Shown: positions 24,191 to 35,356 of the stretch, in pieces
How positions within the stretch are numbered: position 1 is the stretch's first letter
How the letters are laid out: every line of letters begins with the position of its first letter
From: Diphasiastrum complanatum
Taxonomy: Eukaryota; Streptophyta; Lycopodiopsida; Lycopodiales; Lycopodiaceae
Direction of reading: 5' to 3'
Length of the DNA stretch: 64,000 nucleotides
Assembly: GCA_029204225.1 (NCBI GenBank)
Contig: CM055109.1
Location: 29,762,361-29,826,360 of the forward strand
Notes under the pieces: generated by a model
Told to the model about the DNA's origin: nothing
Databases searched by the model: none
Seen by the model: only the letters and a program-made list of their open reading frames with translations
Translations under genes and position numbers: made by a program

Positions 24191-24831
24191 ACTTCCGACT
24201 CTCTACTTTAGTTATGTAATGTTTGGGCTTATGTAGAAGCCTCTTGCCATATTTTAAAATATTTCATGTCGTTTTCAGAATCGGACAAGATGCTCCTGTT
24301 AAAAGCATAGGTATATATATAGTTTTTTTGTTTTTGGTGCTCCAGGAAAAACATAGATATGAGTTTGCTTACGTAAAACCCGAGGCTTTATTCAATGATG
24401 ATATGCAAGAACAAGGACTTGTCAGATTATCAATAATAACTATATGAGTTTGGTGGCCATTCTTGATAACCTTGTTCATTAACAAATGGGTAGTCATTAG
24501 AGGAGTTCCAAAATAAGAAAAGACCCTTTGTAAAGATACTTTCATTTTTTTTCTCTAGTTTCGACCGTCACCTGGCCCAATCAAAATACACAAATTTGAA
24601 ATCTACGTAACATAGCTCAAATAAACTGAGAAATAAAAATACGTTATAGAAAACTTCGAAATTTGTGTCCGGGCAGCATGGACATATCCCATTGGTTTGC
24701 TCTTCCTGCCTGACACATGCTAATCTGCCCGACGTCAATACCTCAAGTTAAATTTACTTAACTATGCTGGTTAGTATAATGAAATCTGCTAACCATACTA
24801 GTTACCGTTATAGAAATATAGTATGCACACT

Positions 24832-25660
24832 AACTGTGACTACGGTGGCATTCACATTAGATTAAATGTGATACAAAAAATTGAAATTAAGTATCATATT
24901 AGAGAGATTTTTGTCGCCCAAGCTTTCAAAATAGCAATGGCAAGAAGACCAAGATCTACAATTGAGTCTGTGATTCTTTACAATGAAAAAGATGAAACTG
25001 ATAACTGGAAGCCAACAAAATATACGAAGAATTCGTGGGTGTCGTCGTATCCATTATCAAAGGGCAATTTTTGACAGAAGAAAAGGGCAAAAATGACATA
25101 CAAATCTTATTGGAAAGCAAAAATTCTGGAGTTTAAGACTACTCCGGGAGGTCACTCGATATCAGAAGTTTTAGTACATGTATATATGCATTCAGAAATA
25201 AAAGTACAAGATATTAATCCTTATGATCATCGAAAATGTAATTGTAAGTATATCAAAACGTATGCACTCTACTGCAATCGTAGGTGTTTATTTTTATTGA
25301 TGCTTTTCAGATTACGATTTAAATGCTTCAACATTTTTTTTTCTTTCAGATTTATATCCATCATGCATAAGTGAATGGGAGCCAGCACAATCACTTGTAG
25401 GAATATTGGACGTGATTCACTCTGATGTTGGAAAGCTACAATACAGAGGAAGAAGTCCAAAGGAACTTGTAGATTGTGGTATATATTTTTAAGAATCTTT
25501 TTATATGGCACAAACGGATGGAGGTTTTGGCAAGCTCAAAGCAATTCCATTGCCTAATTTTAAGAGTGATGAGTGGCCTACTCCTGACAGTATTGTTTCT
25601 GAATCTTTCAGATGCAAGCTACTCATTGATATTAGAAATGCTATGAAGATAAGTACGAGC
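24832..25660 (+). pseudogene. Unrecognised gene remnant with intron, inside the TIR element
   Basis: Frames 24832-25072 and 25093-25247 give a moderately charged protein (FKIAMARRPRSTIESVILYN; WKAKILEFKTTPGGHSISEV). An intron is suggested by GTAAGT at 25248 and ttctttcag ending at 25350. Across it the frame continues YPSCISEWEPAQSLVGILDV and GKLQYRGRSPKELVDCG. A stop falls at about 25491, after which coding-like sequence goes on (GFGKLKAIPLPNFKSDEW). No family recognised. Confidence 0.4.
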
Positions 25661-25967
25661 TAAAAAATTGTTCACCTAAGTTGGTTTATCTCATTGCATA
25701 TATTTTTTGATATTTTCTCAAGTGCTAGTGTTCGAAGGACACCAACTTTATTTGTTTGCAAGGATTTATTAGATAAGACTTTGTCAGATCTTATGGATCA
25801 AGGCTGAGATAGTAAAACAAATAATGACATAGAATGCAGGATTAAAAAGTCGTCAATGATCTTTCGTTATCATATCGAAAAACAAATGCTATCAAAGATA
25901 CAAGAAAATTGAAGGTACATGGCTACCACTGGATCAAGACTTTGAACAGAATGGTCACTCAAACCGA

Positions 25968-26115
25968 ATGGAGATAAGCATTATCTACAATGAAGAATAT
26001 TTGACTATGGTTGAGGTGGAAGAGCATTGGAAGCTGGATTTTATCAGAATAGAGCTCATGCTATTACAAACCAATCTACCAACATATTTCAGATTTAACA
26101 TCAACGGAAGACTCG
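25968..26115 (+). pseudogene. Possible further exon of the unrecognised gene
   Basis: Reads YNEEYLTMVEVEEHWKLDFI and LLQTNLPTYFRFNINGRL, then GTAAGT (26116). Coding-like in composition and followed by a good donor, but its link to the upstream exons is not proved. Confidence 0.3.
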
Positions 26116-26694
26116 TAAGTACTCTATGTTTATTGTCATTTCAAAATAGTACAAAATAGTTAAAAATGACATAATTTACAATTGCACATTCACTAATATT
26201 TGTCATGTCACAGATGTGAAACAGACAGGAGTTGATAACGTGCTGCAAAGATCTACTTACAACAATCACCATTGTGGAAGAACAATAGTTTCAAATAGAG
26301 TTTAGTAAAAATCTGTGTATAAACTCTTTCATTCAATAAATGAAAGCCCAAATTGGCATCAATACATGTATTTCGTGCTCTCAAATTCATATGGAACAAC
26401 ATTTGATATACCAATGTATATCTTCTTATCAATTCTATACATGTGCAATCTATATCTGTTCTGTGCTATGTTCATCCTTAACACCATCATCAACAATGAG
26501 AGGCTGAAGCCTTGCCCTCGCCAATATGCTTAGGATAATTTCTTGTCTAAATTTGTACCTGGCTTGATGTGTATTCAAAAAGTGTAAACTTCAAGATAGA
26601 ACATCCATATACTAATAACGGTTAAAAAAATCAATAAAATAGAAAAACTAATCACGATTTGAAAACCAAGAATAAACAGAATAAATCACTTTTG

Positions 26695-27938
26695 AAATAT
26701 CAACATCCTCCTGAAGGTATTCCTACCGGAAAGTGAGAAAGTATATCTATGGATTTTGTGGTCGGGGTGTGAGAAATTGGCAAAAATCTAGCTTGGTATT
26801 TTTTACGATAGAAGTTTGTAAGTGAATCTCACATGTGTGGAGGATGTTCCCACGTGTGGAGAATTGTAAAGTAAATCAAAATTTTTGATATAGGGGTCTC
26901 ATAGAATTTCATAGTCAAGCATTTAGGTGTAGGATGTTGATAGGGTCAAATTTGGCATAGATGGCAAATTATCCATTTCCACTTGTAATGCCAATATTGA
27001 GCCAAAATAGAGCCAAACTTGTACCAATTAGAGTGTAGACAAGTGTCATGCTTTTGTTTGATGAAGCTTAAGAGGTCCAATAGGATTTAGAGGTGGAACC
27101 TTGTGAGGTCCAATAGAAAATTGAGGTGTGCTTGAATATAGTCCAATAGAATTTAGAGGTGCATGGATCAATGGTCCAATAGGATTAAGAGGTGGCAAAG
27201 TGAGATCCAATCATAGTTAAGCATAGTGGTAGCTCATGAATCTATTAGTATCATTGTACTTCTCTTTTTGGATCTAATTGATTTTGAGATTGAGTGGATT
27301 TTGAGTGTCATTGAATTTCTAGCTTTCTCTCTCTACCCGAGAGCTCTTGATGGTTTTTCTCTCTTTACCCGAGGAGAGCAGCTTGTTTTTACTTAGAATA
27401 CTTTTGGAACACTTCCCACACGTGTGAGTGAGAGTTGGAAGTGATTGAATGCATGTAGTAGTGTGTTTTTGCCATAGAATCAAAGATAGATCTTGAATCT
27501 CAATCTAGTCTTGATCTTGGTGCATCTACACACCTTAGGAGATCACAAGTACATGTAGTGGACAATCCACACGTGTGAAATTCAACACGGGGTTCCACGT
27601 ACAGGGAAGGGCCACGATTCGGTTTGGTCATTGTTGACAAACTTACGAAGTTTGCTCAATTTATCCCAACAAAAACTACTGTTAAAGCTTCAGAACTAGC
27701 TCAACTATCTGTTGAGAAGCTTTTTCGACTGTACGGGCTGCCTTGCGATATTATCAGTGACCGTGACCCAAAAATCACTGGGAATTTTTGGCAAGCAGTA
27801 TTTGAAAAGTTGGAAACAACTTTAAGTTTGAGTTCTACAGATCATCCGGAATCAGGTCAAACGGAAAAAACCAATCAAAAAAATAACTTTGCATTATATA
27901 AAAAGTACCACCCACAACTGAATGAATCATTTTGTTGA
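26695..27938 (+). pseudogene. Ty3/gypsy integrase fragment split by a solo LTR
   Basis: The upstream part (26700-26767) reads PTGK...SISMDFVVG. The downstream part (27593-27938) continues VPRTGKGHDSV, then after a one-base deletion VIVDKLTKFAQFIPTKTTVK, LYGLPCDIISDRDPKITGNF and STDHPESGQTEKTNQ. These are the integrase core blocks of gypsy pol, with the second catalytic Asp in SDRDPKI. If the inserted LTR and one target copy are removed, the two parts read through without loss. Confidence 0.85.
26768..27587. mobile_element. Solo LTR, 820 bp, with perfect 5 bp target duplication
   Basis: Starts TGTGAGAAATTGG and ends TTCAACA. CGGGG is present immediately on both sides (26763-26767 and 27588-27592). 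Internal motif gtccaatag-(g/a)-a-ttt/aagaggtg is repeated about five times (27070-27200). A relative lies at 52103-52772. Flanked by gypsy integrase but not necessarily of the same family. Confidence 0.9.
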
Positions 27939-28051
27939 GGTGATTGCAAAAAAATTCAGCACACAAGAAATCAATTAAAAAATAGAATGAATTAGAATGA
28001 AACAAATACATTAGAATACTGATTTCAAAATGCTGTTAAGAAAGACATAAT

Positions 28052-29000
28052 TTACCTCCAAACTGATGAATGAAGAACATCTGTTGGAATGTACTTACTT
28101 AAATATGGCAAGTACATATCTACATCTTTATGCATATTGCTAGCCGAGTTCATCTTGAAACAAAATACTTTAACAATATTATCTACAGATCTCTTGATAG
28201 AAATCAAGTTTACACTCCAGTGGTCACCGCAAAATAAGATAAAAAGTCCATTGGCTACAATTCTGAGAACTATTTCCATTGATAATGCCAATGATAAGGC
28301 ATTAAACAACAAGAATCATTTAACATATCTTACTTGGTATGATAAGGCACGAACATGTATTTTGTTGCTGGTGTGAATCCACTAGTAAGACATTGTGACA
28401 AAGTGTCGTTATCCTCCTTGAAGGGCTGGAACAAAAAGTTATTGAGCACCAACAATTCATTGGATGAATCTCTTGCAATGTCATATTGCAAGAGTGTAAT
28501 CTTAGACTCTATCACAGGATCACTGATAGAAGCCCGTCTATTTTGGAGATCCAAACAATCAATAACTCTATAATTAATACTGAAGTCAAGTTCCTCTAAT
28601 CTAAAACAAAATGGAATTCCAATTCTATCTACAACATCGGATATGTCACTCTTAAATTTAAGATAATCGTCCAAATCTATATATGTATAAAAACTTGGTG
28701 GAGGAGGAGGTGGATGAACAATATCTACAAGATTATCCAAAATGGATGTAGCTACTTTCACAACCGTATCTAGTGCAATAGTATCTACATTATCAACATG
28801 GTTAGTTTGAGGAGAATCCGTAATAATGGGCCTCCTAACTTTCTTCGGGGCTCTCTTGGGGGCTGGCTACTTTCTAGGCCGCTTGATAGGGAGGTCAGTC
28901 CTATCTAATGGATCAGGTTTGGGAGTAGCCGAGACATGTGTAATTTGGAATATCTTTCCCACATTCTCATCAGTAGTTGGAAATCTTTAGGCATAATGGT
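28052..29000 (-). pseudogene. Unrecognised protein with basic (nuclear-signal-like) N-terminus
   Basis: On the minus strand a frame enters at about 29000 with VSATPKPDPLDRTDLPIKRP and a basic run KRAPKKVRRP (one internal stop). It continues through VHPPPPPPSFYTYIDLDDYL and INYRVIDCLDLQNRRASISD to LTSGFTPATKYMFVPYHTK, stopping at about 28330. Further broken coding-like sequence reaches 28052. The basic cluster suggests a nuclear protein. No family recognised. It lies between the TIRs, so it may be an accessory gene of that element. Confidence 0.4.
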
Positions 29001-29204
29001 TACTCTCTTAGCATGTATAGCGAGCAAAAATGAATCTTAAAAAAAAGGCTCATAGAGTCCTCAGCAGCCTCTTGAAGGCACTGAAGAGCCGAGGGTGTGA
29101 ATATGACAAATGACCGAGATCATTCCTAGTAATGTGGCAGACAAGATGTGAAAGTACTGTACTTTAGGACCATAAATGGATCTACAAAAGATCCACAAGA
29201 GTGA

Positions 29205-30204
29205 TTGGATGCTTGCTTAACAATCTATCAAAAAACTAGTCACAAAAAAATTGATCTAGATTGGCAATTTGACAAACAACAAGCATTAACAATCAAAAGC
29301 ATTGATCAACATTGCAATCCGAGCCCACACGTGTGTACAGCTGATTTGTGTCAGTTTTTTGAATATCGTGAGGATGAGGTGCTATGCTTATTATTCGGCA
29401 CTTTTTTTGAATTCTCCGACTTTGTAGATTTTGAAACAGATGACCTTGTTGCTGGAATTGATTATGATGATGAGGATGGACTTATGATCGGTGAAGAATG
29501 CTTGAAGAGAGCTTTATCAAATTTTCCTGAGCATGGATAAAACATATCATCTGATGAAGAATTCATTACATTTCAATCCCATATGAACTTCCCTTGTCCA
29601 TCATTAATGCATTTCACAGATGATTCTTCTTCTGTAGGTGGTCATATATTGATCATCCGGATCTGGTTGCTGCTCATGATGAAGAATGTGTAAGTGTTTA
29701 AACTTCCTTGCATTAGAATGTTGTTAATTGTTGAATGTTTTTTTAATAACTTATGTTTTATTGCAGGATGCTCTTATAATTGATGACTTTGCTGTGAGAC
29801 GAGGTGGTTACAGACAATATGCATCCTCGTTAAAGAGAGATAGTGGACTTGGCCACTATCTTAGGCATTTTCTGAAGAATGAGATCTGTATTGCTCATTC
29901 AAAGTTGAGCCCAGTTGGGGAGACTCTGATAATGGCAGTTAAAGCTTTATCTTTTTATCTAGGAGGACATAAATTTGTTAAGACGAATAAGATCATTTTC
30001 GTCAAAAGATCTTATGTTTTGAACATTCTAGGTTTTACTGATAGGAATGTTCTTTTAAGGAGCTCCCCTTATTCATTGTACTCTACTTATATTGAACTTA
30101 GTGGAAATAAGAATAATGCACATCTATTAGATGCATACTCAAGCAAAGAATTTCTTCATGACAATACAACCATAGAAGCTAACACAAAAGCTGATGATGA
30201 ATAG
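29205..30204 (+). pseudogene. Unrecognised two-exon gene, copy 1 (paralogue at 38.5 kb)
   Basis: Exon 1 (about 29205-29690) includes FFEYREDEVLCLLFG, a very acidic segment (LVAGIDYDDEDGLMIGEE) and, past an in-frame TAA at 29538, SDEEFITFQSHM; a frameshift then leads to HPDLVAAHDEEC before GTAAGT. Exon 2 (29768-30204, after ttattgcag) reads DALIIDDFAVRRGGYRQYAS, GLGHYLRHFLKNEICIAHSK, ETLIMAVKALSFYLGGHKF and an acidic tail ending ADDE. The 38.5 kb paralogue shares blocks and intron position. The stop and frameshift make this copy a pseudogene. Confidence 0.6.
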
Positions 30205-30333
30205 TCAACACTTTGTATTTTGTTATAATACAATCAATACATTTACATTGAGTATTTCTCCTCTCTCTTGTTTCATAAATTTGCAAGCAATTCTGAACAT
30301 GTCATAATTTGATGACAATGATGACTGAATGTC

Positions 30334-30707
30334 CATTAGAGGAGTTCTAAATCCAAAAAAGACCCTTTGTGAAGATTCCTTTTATATTTTTTCTTAAATT
30401 TTTCTTACACATGGACCAATCAAAACACTCAAATTTGAAATCTACGTAACGTAACTTTTTGAGTCCACATTTTGATTCCATAATAAAAATGACGTAACTT
30501 TTTAGTGGTAAGTCCTTAGCGAAGTTTGGTGCATTGGAAAGCGCTTAACAAGGGCTTTCCAATGATATGTTAGATGACATACTTCTGAGCTACTATTAAA
30601 AAGTTATGACAAGTCAAAAGTATTAGTGTTATAATATTTTAATAATAAAAAAGGCATCTTGCACGAATTCTTAAAGGGTCTTTTTGGAACTCAAAACTCC
30701 TCTAATG
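30334..30707. mobile_element. 374 bp MITE sharing the ends of the large TIR element
   Basis: The left end CATTAGAGGAGTTCT...AAAAAAGACCCTTT (30334-30370) is inverted at the right end TTAAAGGGTCTTTTTGGAAC...ACTCCTCTAATG (30671-30707). The sub-terminal sequence (CAATCAAAA.AC.CAAATTTG, then GAAATCTACGTAAC) also matches the left end at 24575-24615. It is a short non-autonomous derivative of the same family. No clear target duplication. Confidence 0.75.
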
Positions 30708-30839
30708 TTCGTTATCTTCTACTCCTAAACCATCTAATTTTCTCTTCCTGTATTTACTTGCATGCTTTCTAAACTTGTGGTACTGTGTGGATTTTGTTAT
30801 ATGTCGAATCTGAACTCTGTGGTAGAACCACTAAAACAA

Positions 30840-33325
30840 TTGACAAATGTAGTTTTATTTTTCATTGGTTCCTCCATGTTGTGTATTTCGATGAAATGCT
30901 GCTCGTGCTTGCCAATGTGATTTCTCCATCCCTTGTGATGACCAGACACTCAGGCTTCCATATGTGTTTGCAAAAAATGTTGTATGATCTCTTAGTATGT
31001 GCTGTAGCTGTCAAAACCATTATGTCAATCTTATGTTTGGATCTCAATATATATGGAAAATTGAAAGCATCTTGAAGAATTTATACTAACCATGTAATGA
31101 GTGATGTGATCTTCTCCCCATGCTTTTGATACCGCATCAACAAACTCAGCACAAGTCCTTTGTACAACTTTCTTATCAATATCAGAGTATCTATCTTTTT
31201 TTAGAATAGCAATCATACTATCAAGCTTCTTCCATAAATCAACTTTTATTCCTCCCTCTCTTCTTGAAGTCTTGAGTGGCAGCAATAATATCTGGATAGA
31301 CTGAGTATTGAATATTAGAAGCCTTACCAGTATGATTTGATAGGAATCAACGTGCTTTTGCTCCTCCTATGCTTGGCTTAGTTGGCATATTTCCAGTCTT
31401 TCCTGAAAGCTTTTCATCTTTTTGAATTTTGACATGTCCCTTATGAAGTCATGTTTTTGATAACACTTTTTCTAATCGAGAGATAGCTTTTTTTGCGGAT
31501 GATGCTGGCTTACTATTCTAAGCAAAAACTATATGAAGATAAATGATCTTTTCTATTAATCTAACTTCTGCATGAAGAGTGCAAACATGCACATTTTTCA
31601 AGGGGATAGGTAGCACATGCTTCTAGTTTGGATCTGCACATTCTCTAGTAATTCCTATACTCCTAGTAACATCTTTTGCCATTTTCATGCAGTATAAACA
31701 AGGGTGTTTAGATGTAGCACAGTGAGAGACATTATACATGCATTTCAATATTTTCAAATCACCTGCTAAGTGCCATTCAACATTGAAGTCTCCAACTCCT
31801 GGAACATTGAGAAGTCCTCCATCCATATGGTCCTTGATGATCTTAGGATAAGATGTCCTTGAGAATATCCATAATAATATATCATGATCTTCCTTTAGCA
31901 CCTGTCCAAAGAACTAATCAAATTTATTTTACAAAAAATTAATACTATTCAATGAATCTAAAGTAATAATGAGGCTAGTTACCTGAAACGCTGCCAACCA
32001 CCATATATCATTTTCTGACTGGACACTGAATCTAAAATCTTCTTGGTCCTTTGTTTGTGATAGTACACCATTCATGAGAGTTATACTAACCCTCTCCATC
32101 TTCTGCCCTTTCTAAATTTCTGACTCATCTAACTTAAGTACTATAATTATTTTGCCATTTTTAGTTTCAAAGGTTATATCATAGAATGTGACGATGTATC
32201 TCAGCAAGTAATTTAGATCAACAAATAAGTTGTTTGATAAACTATATGATATTAATCTTCCATCAGTTTCATACACCTCCTCAATATGCAATGGAGTTCC
32301 AATGATCTTATGCATACCTATGTTTAATGTATCTCTCTCTTGTTTCAAGTGATATGTCCTAGGGATTGTGACTTTTCTACTTCGAACTTGCTTAAAAGCT
32401 TCTCTAATTACTTTAAATATTGTTGCATATGCTCCCCTGCTAATACCTGCAAAATCATAGGCACCCTGAACTATAGTCTTATCTAAATTTTTTTTGAATG
32501 TCCACCATCAAAGACTTTGTTATTTTACACTTTACATTTGAACTCCTATTGTTCATCATGATACACTCAGTGGATTTGCCTGTCAATATTGAAATGTCAT
32601 TGATCAAGTTACAAAAATCAGAATATACTTACTTGAATGCACAAATCCTTCTATTGCGATAACCTCCTTTTGAAAGCGTTTGAATATCCTTGCAACTTTG
32701 TCGCTTTCGCTTCTTACTTCCAACCTTTTTCTTAGCCAATTTTACATCCTTCAGTAATTGTAAGTTTTCAATTCGAATAGATTGTAAGATTGATTGCATT
32801 TGCTCTAGTTCTGATTTGACATTGATTGTTATCTTCTATAATGATTTATTATTATTTTTAAGTTGTTCATTCTAACGTCTTTTGGAGAAGACAATCTCTA
32901 TTCTGACAATAAGAGGATATCCGTATTAACTCACCTTCCAAAATGTGAATTTTATTCATATAAAGTTGTTTTTCATGGTTCTGCAATCTCTCACAATATC
33001 CTAGTAATCTAGTATGCCCATTGCATATCCATGTAACTAAATGCGTTATTGAGGAGTATGTGGGATGTGTCAAAGTGCTTGGATCTTGTGGATATAATGT
33101 TCCATCTGTCCACAAATCCAAGTTCTTCTTTCCTTCTGTCCTATAACAAGAATGATCCTCAGCAGATATTTGAATTTCTTTGCCTCCTCTTCTCTGCAAA
33201 GGTGCCAAATCAATAGGGATATCCACATGTAGATGATACAATGTTGTCATTAGAAAAAGCAATAGAGTAATCAGATGCATCAAAGTACTATGAATAGATT
33301 TTTTGAAGCAAAACAAAATACTCAT
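30840..33325 (-). pseudogene. Multi-exon transposase-like gene (candidate transposase of the TIR element)
   Basis: Minus-strand blocks in order: an N-terminal Cys/His-containing frame (33325-32867; DLAPLQRRGG, CNGHTRLLGYCERLQNHEKQ); a coiled coil plus basic cluster (about 32830-32640; SELEQMQSILQSIRIENLQL, KKKVGSKKRKRQ) ending at GTAAGT; 32505-31984 (DKTIVQGAYDFAGISRGAY, KIIIVLKLDESEI, VSITLMN); a phase-0 81 bp intron 31982-31902; 31901-31091 (VEWHLAGDLKILKCMYN, HPCLYC, VHVCTLHAEVRLIEKI, then after a frameshift WGEDHITHYM); a phase-0 83 bp intron 31090-31008; and 31007-30865 (YGSLSVWSSQGMEKSHWQAR). The Asp of LDESEI or GDLK and the Glu of QGMEKSH are candidate DDE residues. Five in-frame TAG/TGA stops and one frameshift make it inactive. 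Similar block order occurs, as far as I recall, in uncharacterised transposase-like proteins of other eukaryotes; not verified. Confidence 0.55.
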
Positions 33326-33772
33326 CTTTGATTATATTATATATTCTGTACGATCAATCCAATTTCCATGCTTGTCTGCTTGATTCAAATTTGGAGAAGG
33401 CACTCATTTTTTCATTCCAGTTGGTAGTTGGCACTCATATTTCCATTCCAATGTGAAGATGGCGTTCATATTTGGAGATGGCGCTCACATTTTCATTCTC
33501 ATGGACAAGATTGCCCTCTTCATAACCAATGGAGGGAATATTTTTGAATTTAGACAAGTTAAACTGTGAACAGTTTACAGTTCTTAACTGTGACTATAGA
33601 CACTATGGTTAGATCATTGGGAGTTGGGGAGGCCTCGGGAGTGGTGGGGGCTAGCAAATAAACAATATTGTTTGTTTTATTTTGATATTTTTCTATATCC
33701 TACATGGCATTTTTTAAAGGGTCTTTTTGATGTTGAGAATTCCTCTAATGCGACACTATCCATCAGAGAATC

Positions 33773-34780
33773 TCATGATAAGACTAGTTGATATTGATCT
33801 TGATAGAGTGACGCTACTTCTCCCGGTGGTATTGTCGTGGTCTCTCTCAATTCGTAATGTGGATAGGACATGTTCACTTGACTGCTTAGTCTATCTAGGT
33901 ATTCGTGGTATGCTTTAACCTGAAGACTTTCTTCGGCAGTCAATCTTACCAATTGAGAACAAGACGTAGACATTGTAGGCGCTGGTTCTTGTTGTACAGT
34001 TGGCCTTTTTGGGCTTGAATTCCCTGGATTTGGCCTTTTAAGAATGGATATACTCAGATTTGGCATTGTGTTGGTGGTCTGTTGCCTTATGGAACAATCA
34101 GACTTTTGTTGAATCTTGCTCATTGAAGGACAATCATGAACCTTAGTCTCCCTCTTGGTATTGCACTTCCTAATTGAAGGCGGCGTGGTCGCACTTTTTC
34201 AAACTTTGTGCTGAGTTGCCTTCAAGTTGCTCTGTTGACACAGGCTCCCTGTTTAATTCATCAACAAGAAGTCTTTGCAATGATTGTGCCAAGAGACTTG
34301 GTTAAATCCTGTGGACTTCATCGGTTGTCAATTTCTTGACTTCCTGAGCTACCATTGGCTTGATAGATTCTACCAACTCTATCTTTTGTGATGTTCTTGC
34401 TGGTTTGCCCGTGGGTGTATCTCGGTACTTTGGAACTCTTGTCAAATTGACTTCTTTCTCACTTGTTTCATACCCAGGTGGCTAAGATTCTTCGCTTATA
34501 GCACATTAAGTCTGTGTGTGGACTGGACAACACAGGTGCATGTCGATCTACATATGCCAAATGTCTCCTAGCTATTTGTGAGCTCTACATTGGACAATCC
34601 AAGCATGGATGGTTAACTCCGCATTGTCCACACATAGGTTCGAATGTTGATGGATCACCATGATGTGGACATTCAGCTTGGCAATGTCTTCCTTCGCATC
34701 CAAAGCATCATACCGTGTGCAGTATACAATCTCCTCTGAGTTGATAAGCATAAACAGGTAATGGACGTCTCTTAGGATCT
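33773..34780 (-). pseudogene. Gag-like remnant with zinc knuckles
   Basis: The minus-strand frame at about 34775-34600 reads RPLPVYAYQLRGDCILHT, a stop, CFGCEGRHCQAECPHHGD and CGQCGVNHPCLDCP. These are two Cys/His clusters of the retroelement gag (CCHC) kind. Downstream stops alternate with coding-like DNA as far as a 116-codon frame (34123-33773) with KRPNPGNSSPKRPTVQQEP. Probably an LTR-retrotransposon gag; family not certain. Confidence 0.45.
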
Positions 34781-34834
34781 TTCACAAAATAAATCGGTAG
34801 GCTATCATGGTCTTCTTGTGAGTTCGGTGCTCTT

Positions 34835-35320
34835 CGTGAACCATTCGCGACAAATAATTTGTCTAGCTATTTGCAGCAAATTATATTTCTGATATTTTGT
34901 TGCTTAATGTTTGGCTACATAATTAGATTGACCGTTATTTCTATCACTAACGTTCTGTTCATGTCTGATAGGCATAGTCATGCTTAGGAAAAGAGTAATA
35001 TAGCTCATTCCGCTACACACGAACACTTTCCATTCGAGTTCGTTTCTTTTTCGAGTTTTGAGTTCACTTCTTTTCGTGTTCGTTTTTTTTGAGCTATTTT
35101 AGTTTCTCACACTCACACTTTCCGTTCGAGTTCGTTTCGAATTCGATTCTTTTCGTGTTCTTTTCTTTTCGAGCTATTTTCTCGTTTCCTAAACAGACTA
35201 TATCAAACACAAACAAAACGTTAGTGATAGAAATCACGGTTGATCTGATTACATAGCCAAATATTAAGCAACAAAATATAGCCAAGAAGCTATTAGATCC
35301 AGGAGGCCAAGCATTCAACA
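34835..35320 (+). mobile_element. Copia LTR/leader remnant, internally inverted
   Basis: Positions 34850-35110 match the LTR tail at 59690-59950 (words such as ttgtctagctatt, cttaatgtttggctacata, aagagtaatatagctcattc). At 35213-35285 part of it recurs in reverse complement (gttagtgatagaaatcac, ttaagcaacaaaatat), forming an imperfect foldback with 34892-34961. A direct repeat of ctttccNttcgagttcgttt lies between. Confidence 0.6.
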
Positions 35321-35356
35321 ATCAACCATCAACAAGTGAACAGACTCCAACAAGCA

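Larger units (their letters stand above)
24495..33750. mobile_element. Candidate multi-gene DNA transposon with terminal inverted repeats
   Basis: The left end CATTAGAGGAGTTCC...AAAAGACCCTTT (24495-24530) is matched in reverse complement by the right end AAAGGGTCTTTTT...TTCCTCTAATG (33714-33750). Inside are unrecognised genes with introns on both strands (24832-26120 +, 28052-29150 -, 29205-30204 +, 33325-30840 -), an inserted gypsy fragment, a solo LTR and a 374 bp relative with the same ends (30334-30707). No target duplication is evident at the outer ends, so pairing of these two ends is inferred from orientation. Two overlapping or rearranged elements are the alternative. Confidence 0.5.
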
